From: Streptomyces fuscichromogenes
GTDB taxonomy: Bacteria > Actinomycetota > Actinomycetes > Streptomycetales > Streptomycetaceae
DNA length: 64,000 nt
Reading direction: 5' to 3'
NCBI RefSeq assembly: GCF_014645815.1
Contig: NZ_BMML01000002.1
Location: 729,697-793,696 of the forward strand
Part shown: positions 58,928-64,000 of the stretch, in pieces
Layout: the number at the start of each line of letters is the position of its first letter
Position numbering within the stretch: the stretch's first letter is position 1
Position numbers and translations under genes: made by a program
Notes under the pieces: generated by a model
What the model saw: only the letters and a program-made list of their open reading frames with translations
What the model was told of the DNA's origin: nothing
The model's database searches: none

Positions 58928-59719
58928 ATGCGTGATCTCGGGGCGGGTTTCGGATATCTCCTCAAGGGCCAGCGGTGGGTCGGCCGGCACGGCAAGCAGT
59001 TCGGTTTCGGTCTGCTGCCCGGCCTGATCACCCTCGTCCTCTACACGGGGGCCCTGCTCGCCCTCGCGATATGGGGGGAGGACTTCGTCGGCTGGGCCAC
59101 CCCGTTCGCCGACGACTGGTCCAGCCCCTGGCTCGGCCTCTTCCGGGGCTTCCTCACCGCCGTGCTGTTCGCCCTCGGCCTCCTGCTGGCCGTTCTCACC
59201 TTCACCGCGGTGACGCTGCTGATCGGCCAGCCGTTCTACGAGAACCTCTCCGAGAAGGTCGACGCGGACGTCTCGCCCGACGGCACCGCGCCCGAGTCCG
59301 GGCTGCCGTTCTGGCGCGAGCTGTGGATCTCGGCCCGGGACAGCCTGCGCGTCCTGGTCCGGGCCTGCCTCTGGGGCCTGCTGCTCTTCGCCCTAGGCTT
59401 CCTGCCCCTCGTCGGGCAGACCGCCGTACCCGTCGTCGGCTTCTTCGTGACCGGCTTCTTCCTCACCGAGGAACTCGCCGCCGTCGCCCTCCAGCGCCGG
59501 GGCGTCGACCTGCGCGCCCGGCTCGCCCTGCTGCGCTCCCGCAAGACCCTGGTGTGGGGTTTCGGGACCCCGCTGGGCCTGGCCTTCCTGGTGCCGTTCG
59601 TCGCGGTGTTCCTGATGCCGGGCGCGGTCGCGGGCGCCACCCTCCTCGCCCGCGACCTGCTGGGCGAGGAGACGGCGGCCGAGGACGCGCAGGACGCGGA
59701 CCAGCCGGTCACCTCCTGA
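58928..59719 (+). CDS. EI24-domain membrane protein
   Basis: This is 263 residues with four or more membrane spans (GLLPGLITLVLYTGALLALAIW, GFLTAVLFALGLLLAVLTFTAVTLL, ACLWGLLLFALGFLPLVGQTAVPVVGFFVTGF, LGLAFLVPFVAVFLMPGAVAGATLLARDLL). This layout matches the EI24/CysZ-like family; bacterial members import sulfate or are uncharacterised. It ends in an acidic tail, and the stop overlaps the convergent gene by 11 bp. Confidence 0.83.
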   Translation: MRDLGAGFGYLLKGQRWVGRHGKQFGFGLLPGLITLVLYTGALLALAIWGEDFVGWATPFADDWSSPWLGLFRGFLTAVLFALGLLLAVLTFTAVTLLIGQPFYENLSEKVDADVSPDGTAPESGLPFWRELWISARDSLRVLVRACLWGLLLFALGFLPLVGQTAVPVVGFFVTGFFLTEELAAVALQRRGVDLRARLALLRSRKTLVWGFGTPLGLAFLVPFVAVFLMPGAVAGATLLARDLLGEETAAEDAQDADQPVTS

Positions 59720-60950
59720 AGCTCGCGTCCGCCGCCACGGTCACGATCGCCCGCACCTGGTCGATGATGTCCACCCGGTTGCGCACGAACTCCGGGTCGG
59801 TCACCTCCGTGGTGTTCCCGGCGCCGAACTGCAGCACCGGCGTGTGCACATGCCCGCCCGGCAGCGTGTCGTGCAGTCCGAGGCGGTCGCGCAGCAGGGT
59901 GGCCCGGTAGGCGATCTCGTTGGAGAGGTAGTTCCCGCCGCCTCCGGCCCGCGCCGTCGACCCGGCGGTGGGCCCGTCCGCCCGTACGACGGGGTCGGTC
60001 CCTCCCGCGGGTATCTCGGTCACCTCGGTGTGGTCGTACACCGGGAAGCGCCCCGTGCCCGCCGCCACGATCGCGGCGTACGGCAGGGTCGTGGTCGTCC
60101 ACTGCGGCTGCGAGGCCGGGTCGCCGACCGGGACGGTCCCGGTGCTGCCCAGGTTCTCGTTGTCGGGGTAGCCGCCCCGCCACGCCCCGTTCGTCCGCTC
60201 CACGTCGAACCGCCCGACCCGCCCCTGGCTCACGGTCGTGAACAGGTCCACCTTCGGCAGGTACGGCCGCAGCGTCCGCTCCACCATCCCCGCCGCGAAG
60301 TCGTCCCAGCGCACCGGGAACACGGCCGTCTCGACCCGCGCGGGCCCCTCGGAGGTCTCGATCACCGTGCCGTCCAGGGCCAGCGCGCTCGCCCCGGACG
60401 GGTTGGAGATCCGGATGTCCCGGTCCAGCGTGAACGGGTCGAACCCGGTGACGAGTATCCGCCGGACGCCCTTGCCGGGATACCGGATGTCGGTCTGCCC
60501 GCGCGAGGTCCGCTCCAGCACGTCCAGCAGGGCCGCCCGCTGCCGGTCACTGACCCCGAACCCCGGGCCCCAGGTGCGCACTTCCCGGGTCATCCCGAGC
60601 CGGGCCCAGTACAGCGGCCGGTCGTCGTCCCGGCTCAGATCCCCCCGGGCGGGCCCGCGCCCCTGCGCCCGGTCCACGGCCCGCCGCCACAACGCGGTGC
60701 CCTCCCGTACGACGATCCGCCGGGCCTGCGGGTAGGAGCGGGCGTTCTCCAGCGCCCGTACGAACGCCGGCGTCACGTCGTCGAACCCGGACCGCCGGAG
60801 TATCTCCTGCGGCACCGCCTGGTCGAGTCGCTGTTCCTCGACGGTGGGGGAGGGGACGGGGGCGGTCGCGGCCTGTGCCGGGCCGGGGGCCAGTGCCCCG
60901 GCCAGCAGCACGATTCCCAGGACGCCGATCCGAACACGTAGGGAACTCAA
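59709..60950 (-). CDS. Secreted pyroglutamyl-peptidase I-like protein lacking the catalytic Cys
   Basis: This is about 413 residues if started at TTG 60950, with GGAAGG about 10 nt upstream. A signal peptide (LRVRIGVLGIVLLAGALAPGPAQAA) is followed by a 150-residue helical region and a C15-type peptidase domain: RRILVTGFDPF, GRVGRFDVERTNGAWRG (Glu region), GGGNYLSNEIAYRATL and LPGGHVHTPVLQFG (His). In typical enzymes the third motif contains a nucleophilic Cys (YVCNHLFY); here it is YLSNEIAY, so Ser replaces Cys. Either activity is lost, or the Ser acts instead. Confidence 0.75.
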   Translation of the reverse strand: MSSLRVRIGVLGIVLLAGALAPGPAQAATAPVPSPTVEEQRLDQAVPQEILRRSGFDDVTPAFVRALENARSYPQARRIVVREGTALWRRAVDRAQGRGPARGDLSRDDDRPLYWARLGMTREVRTWGPGFGVSDRQRAALLDVLERTSRGQTDIRYPGKGVRRILVTGFDPFTLDRDIRISNPSGASALALDGTVIETSEGPARVETAVFPVRWDDFAAGMVERTLRPYLPKVDLFTTVSQGRVGRFDVERTNGAWRGGYPDNENLGSTGTVPVGDPASQPQWTTTTLPYAAIVAAGTGRFPVYDHTEVTEIPAGGTDPVVRADGPTAGSTARAGGGGNYLSNEIAYRATLLRDRLGLHDTLPGGHVHTPVLQFGAGNTTEVTDPEFVRNRVDIIDQVRAIVTVAADASFRR

Positions 60951-61202
60951 GGGAGTTGGCCTTCCGTCGCAGTGGGGTGCGTGGTGCCGGACGGCCGCAG
61001 TATCGCCTGTCGGAAGTGGTCTGTGCCATGGTGCTCGTGGGGCGTGGGCGTTTGTGAAGGGTTCGTACGAGATCGCGGTGGAGCGCTCCCGCACCGGCCG
61101 CGGCCGTATGGCCACGGCTAAGGTCGGTGCCGGGACGAGTCCCCTTCGAGCAGCCCCGGTCCGGGACCTGACCCCTGGGCCGGGGCTTGCGGACGCCCGC
61201 GG

Positions 61203-62174
61203 TCAGCGCACCCCGAAGCCGTACACCGTCTCCGAGCGGTACACCGCGCCCGGATCCAGCCGGGTGCGGGGGAACTCCGGGCGGTTGGGGGAGTCCGGGA
61301 AGTGCTGGGTCTCCAGGGCGACGCCGTCGCCGGGGGCGAACGGGCCGGTCAGGTGCTCGGCGGTGTAGAGCTGGATGCCGGGTTCGGTGGTGGCCACGGT
61401 GAGGGTGCGGCCGGACGCCGGGTCGTGCAGCTCGGCGATCTCGACCGGGGCCGCCGTCACCCCCTTGTCGAGGACGAGGTTGTGGTCGTAGCCGGAGCCG
61501 ACCTTGCGGGCCGTACGGAAGTCGAAGCGGGAGCCGTCGACGTCCTCCAGGACCCCGGTCGGGATCAGGTCACCGTCGACGGGGGTGTAGCGCGAGGCGG
61601 CGATCCGCAGTTCCTGGCCGACCGCGTTCCCGGAGCCGGCCAGGTTGAAGTAGCTGTGGTTGGTGAGGTTCACGACGGTCGGCGCGTCGGTGACCGCCTC
61701 GTAGGAGATGTGCAGCGCGCCCGCCTGGTCCAGTACGTAGGTCGCGGTGACCGTCAGCCGCCCCGGGAACCCCTCCTCCCCGTGCGGACTCACCCGGGAC
61801 AGCCGCACCCCGTGCTCGACGGCCGTCACCTCCCACACCCGCTTGTCGAAACCGTGGGCGCCGCCGTGCAGGGAGTTGGGCGCGTTGTTCGGCTCCAGGG
61901 CGTAGGTCACGCCGTCCAGCGGGAAGCGGGCCCCGGCGATCCGGTTGGCGTACCGGCCGACCAGGGCGCCGAAGTACGGCCCCGGGTTCTCCAGGTAGCC
62001 GTCCAGGCCGGCGAACCCCAGGACCACGTCCGCCGTCCGCCCGGTCCGGTCCGGGACCTCGACCGACTGCACGATCCCGCCGTACGACAGCACCCGCACC
62101 CGGGTCCCCGCGCGCTCCAGCGTCCAGCGGTGCACCTCGGTGCCGTCGGAAAGTGTGCCGAAAAGTTCGCTCAT
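61203..62174 (-). CDS. galM: Aldose 1-epimerase, cytoplasmic
   Basis: This is 323 residues with no signal peptide. Conserved mutarotase motifs are RYANRIAGARFPLDG, NNAPNSLHGGAHGFDKRVWEV, VNLTNHSYFNLAGSG and GVALETQHFPDSPNRPEFP (catalytic Glu). It is a paralogue of the secreted enzyme at 45620-46774, so the chromosome carries one extracellular and one intracellular mutarotase in this stretch. Its stop lies just downstream of the neighbouring lipoprotein hydrolase gene. Confidence 0.9.
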   Translation of the reverse strand: MSELFGTLSDGTEVHRWTLERAGTRVRVLSYGGIVQSVEVPDRTGRTADVVLGFAGLDGYLENPGPYFGALVGRYANRIAGARFPLDGVTYALEPNNAPNSLHGGAHGFDKRVWEVTAVEHGVRLSRVSPHGEEGFPGRLTVTATYVLDQAGALHISYEAVTDAPTVVNLTNHSYFNLAGSGNAVGQELRIAASRYTPVDGDLIPTGVLEDVDGSRFDFRTARKVGSGYDHNLVLDKGVTAAPVEIAELHDPASGRTLTVATTEPGIQLYTAEHLTGPFAPGDGVALETQHFPDSPNRPEFPRTRLDPGAVYRSETVYGFGVR

Positions 62175-62209
62175 GGGGAAACCCTAAGCCAAGGGTCTAG
62201 TCCACGGAT

Positions 62210-63109
62210 CTAGTCCACCGGGTCCTTCGCGGTGATGGTCCGGTAGGCGATCGCCGCGAGTTTCGACTGGCCGTCGGTGCTCGGATGGAACCAGTCCCAG
62301 CGACTGAGCTGACCGGTCCCGAAGCGGTACGCGTACACCGCCCCGCCGTCGAAACGGCACCGCCGGTCCTTGGCACAGACCTCCGCCAGCACCTTGTTGT
62401 ACTCCTCGACCCGCTGCTGCACCTTGTCCCGGCGCAGGGTCGCCACGCTGGTCAGATCGTCCGCGTCGGCCAGCATCGAGGGGCAGATGCCCAGCTTCCA
62501 GATCTGCTTGCCCAGCGGGTTGGTCCGCCCCTCGGACCACAGCCGCTTCAGATTCGGCACGCTGGACACGTACACCTGGGTCTTCGGCAGCGCCTTGCGC
62601 AGGGTGCCCAGCGCGTCCTCGAACTGGGCGCGGAAGTCCGCCACCGAGGTCATCGCCCGCACCGACGTACGACAGGCGTCGTTGGCCCCCGCCATCACCG
62701 TCACCAACTGCGGCCTGTGCACCACCGCTTCGGCCATCTGGTCCGACAGGTCGGCCATCCGGGCGCCGGTCACCGCGTAGTTCCAGCTGTGGTCGGCCGC
62801 CCCCGCCCGCCCCAGCAGCCGTACCGCCAGACTGTCCACCTGGTCGCTGGTGCCGGTCGCCCAGGACACCTCCGGGCAGTCCGACAGCACCGTGCAGGCG
62901 TCGAAGCCACGCGTGACGGAGTCGCCGACGGCCGCGATGGACGCCGGGCTGCGGTCCCACACCTGCACGGCCCGGGAGGCCCGGGTCTTCTCGCTGCCGG
63001 TCGTGCCGGAGGAGCCGCCCAGGACGTCGCATCCGGCCACCCCCAGCGCGGCGGTGACGGCGACGGTGCCCACCAGGGCACGCGAACGCCGGCGTCGCTG
63101 CTTGCGCAT
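62210..63109 (-). CDS. SGNH-type lipoprotein esterase
   Basis: This is 299 residues. RRRRSRALVGTVAVTAALGVAGC is a lipoprotein signal with Cys near residue 26. The SGNH blocks are SIAAVGDSVTRGFDAC (nucleophile Ser), VTVMAGANDACR (Asn) and RWDWFHPSTDGQSKLAAIAY (Asp-x-x-His). An ESxG-type oxyanion Gly lies between. It is a surface-attached esterase or lipase. The start is ATG 63109; a longer frame upstream is not supported. Confidence 0.87.
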   Translation of the reverse strand: MRKQRRRRSRALVGTVAVTAALGVAGCDVLGGSSGTTGSEKTRASRAVQVWDRSPASIAAVGDSVTRGFDACTVLSDCPEVSWATGTSDQVDSLAVRLLGRAGAADHSWNYAVTGARMADLSDQMAEAVVHRPQLVTVMAGANDACRTSVRAMTSVADFRAQFEDALGTLRKALPKTQVYVSSVPNLKRLWSEGRTNPLGKQIWKLGICPSMLADADDLTSVATLRRDKVQQRVEEYNKVLAEVCAKDRRCRFDGGAVYAYRFGTGQLSRWDWFHPSTDGQSKLAAIAYRTITAKDPVD

Positions 63110-63359
63110 ACCCCGTCGGTCCTCTCCTCGGCCGGTTCGTCCCCCTTCATAACAACGCGCGGGAGTTCCCGCCCCGCGCCTGCAACGGACGACCCCCGTA
63201 CAAGCGTCCCCCTGGGTGAATGGCGGGGGTTCCTGGCTGTGGGACGGACGGTACGTCACACTCCTTGCTCCGCCGCACGGTAGCCTCGCCATCAACGCGG
63301 CCGTCGTGCCACTGCCGCCAGCCAGCCAGCAAGATGTCCCGCTCTGCCCGGAGGTTCCG

Positions 63360-63854
63360 GTGACGACACGTGGAGTTCTGTACGTGCACTCCGCGCCGCG
63401 CGCGCTGTGCCCGCACGTCGAGTGGGCCGTCGCCGGGGTGCTCGGCACGCGCGTCAACCTCGACTGGATCCGCCAGCCGGCCGCCCCCGGCACCTGGCGC
63501 TCCGAGTTCTCCTGGCAGGGCGAGGTCGGCACGGCCTCCAAACTGGCGTCCGCGCTGCGCGGCTGGCACCTGCTCCGCTTCGAGGTCACGGCCGAGCCCT
63601 GCGCGAAGGCCGAGGGCGAGCGCTACAGCTGCACCCCCGACCTCGGCATCTTCCACGCGGTCACCGGGATCCACGGGGACATCCTGATCCCGGAGGACCG
63701 CCTGCGGGCCGCCCTGACCCGCTCACAGCGCGGCGAGACGGCCCTGGAGGCCGAGATCGCCAAGCTGCTGGGCAAGCCGTGGGACGACGAACTGGAGCCG
63801 TTCCGCTACGCGGGCGAGGGCGCCCCGGTGAGGTGGCTCCACCAGGTGGTCTGA
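63360..63854 (+). CDS. DUF3145-family protein
   Basis: This is 164 residues from GTG 63360 (VTTRGVLYVHSAPRALCPHVEWAVAGVLG). HLLRFEVTAEPC, YSCTPDLGIFHAVTGIHGDILIPEDRLRAAL and WDDELEPFRYAGEGAPVRWLHQV are characteristic of DUF3145. The family is nearly universal in Streptomyces and lies next to the fatty-acid synthase (fab) genes in S. coelicolor, which should follow beyond the window. Function unknown. Confidence 0.9.
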   Translation: MTTRGVLYVHSAPRALCPHVEWAVAGVLGTRVNLDWIRQPAAPGTWRSEFSWQGEVGTASKLASALRGWHLLRFEVTAEPCAKAEGERYSCTPDLGIFHAVTGIHGDILIPEDRLRAALTRSQRGETALEAEIAKLLGKPWDDELEPFRYAGEGAPVRWLHQVV

Positions 63855-63880
63855 CGCCGGATGCCGACTGCGGCGCCGTC

Positions 63881-63920
63881 GTGGTTGCTCGCGCAGTTCC
63901 CCGCGCCCCTTACGGGGCGC
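63881..63920 (+). repeat. Reverse copy of the GGGGCGCGGGGAACTGCGCG element
   Basis: GTGGTTGCTCGCGCAGTTCC then CCGCGCCCCTTACGGGGCGC, 27 bp after the DUF3145 stop; the tail CGCCCCTTACGGGGCG is itself a stem, giving a terminator-like structure. Confidence 0.78.
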
Positions 63921-63941
63921 TCTGCGGCGCCCTTTCTTTTA

Positions 63942-64000
63942 GAGGTCATCTCATTTGGCGATACCGGTAGCCTGGCTGTGTGTTGATGGTCGAGCGTCTG
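63942..64000 (+). mobile_element. Start of an IS5-type element, cut by the window edge
   Basis: GAGGTCATCTCATTTGG (63942-63958) looks like the left terminal repeat of a common Streptomyces IS5-family element. It is followed at 63986 by ATG GTC GAG CGT CTG (MVERL), the usual start of its transposase. Only five codons are present, so this is a low-level call. Confidence 0.5.

Noticed and set aside
1..64000. tRNA, rRNA and replication origin
   Set aside because: No cloverleaf with a GTTCGA-type T-loop, no rRNA-like stretch and no DnaA-box cluster was found by eye.

Overview
The window is about 72% GC chromosomal DNA of a Streptomyces. The genes have strong G/C third positions, many GTG and TTG starts, and many 1-11 bp stop/start overlaps. 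Families typical of the genus recur: the MreB-like Mbl, MatB, a SCO2400-type zinc-ribbon protein, DUF397 with a DUF5753 regulator, a DUF3145 protein, and FxsA/FxsB. From memory, gene content and order resemble the S. coelicolor SCO2389-SCO2451 neighbourhood in reverse. That is recollection, not a database result.

Left arm (1-12.7 kb) is rich in predicted conflict and peptide-modification genes. It starts with a radical SAM maturase (FxsB, cut by the window edge) and its 58-59 residue FxSxx-COOH precursor (FxsA). Next come a SLATT membrane protein convergent with a SLOG-type nucleotide-sensor protein, and mbl. Then a minus-strand cluster encodes a Trypco1-type (CU044_2847) protein, a trypsin-like protease with a VMAP-C-like tail, a MoxR-type AAA ATPase and a 1713-residue SAV_2336-type multidomain protein. 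This has the layout of the VMAP ternary conflict systems. The giant protein carries a pseudokinase and a HAD-like domain without its nucleophile.

12.8-31.8 kb is mostly ordinary metabolism and regulation. It holds a carboxyltransferase/MatB pair beside a methyltransferase, a MerR-PP2C fusion, an ATP-grasp enzyme, IclR with an SMP-30 lactonase, and a coupled three-gene unit (IrrE-like metallopeptidase, MAB_1171c membrane protein, FAD oxidoreductase). These are followed by GH51 and GH35 glycosidases, an Rrf2 regulator, a secreted DUF4360 protein and a GlxA-type regulator.

31.8-36.3 kb is an accessory island of visibly lower GC. It contains a seven-bladed WD40 protein, a 5'-truncated fragment, a possible small RNA, two hypothetical genes and an IS5-family transposase.

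36.5-64 kb returns to core genes. These include a DUF397/HTH/anti-sigma-ATPase trio, a secreted intradiol dioxygenase, galU, a possible structured RNA, an aromatic hydroxylase with an unusual fused O-methyltransferase, and an aminotransferase with a Met/Gln/Pro-rich tail. A ChvE/MmsA/MmsB-type sugar importer with a secreted mutarotase follows, then a sugar-acid catabolic pair (enolase-superfamily dehydratase and zinc alcohol dehydrogenase). The arm ends with an AhpD/MarR/NADPH-oxidoreductase group, an esterase, an EI24 membrane protein, a pyroglutamyl-peptidase relative lacking its cysteine, a second mutarotase, a lipoprotein SGNH hydrolase and a DUF3145 protein. The last 60 bases appear to enter another IS5-type element. 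No rRNA, tRNA or CRISPR array was recognised. A short GC-rich repeat (core GGGGCGCGGGGAACTGCGCG) sits downstream of genes at many places.
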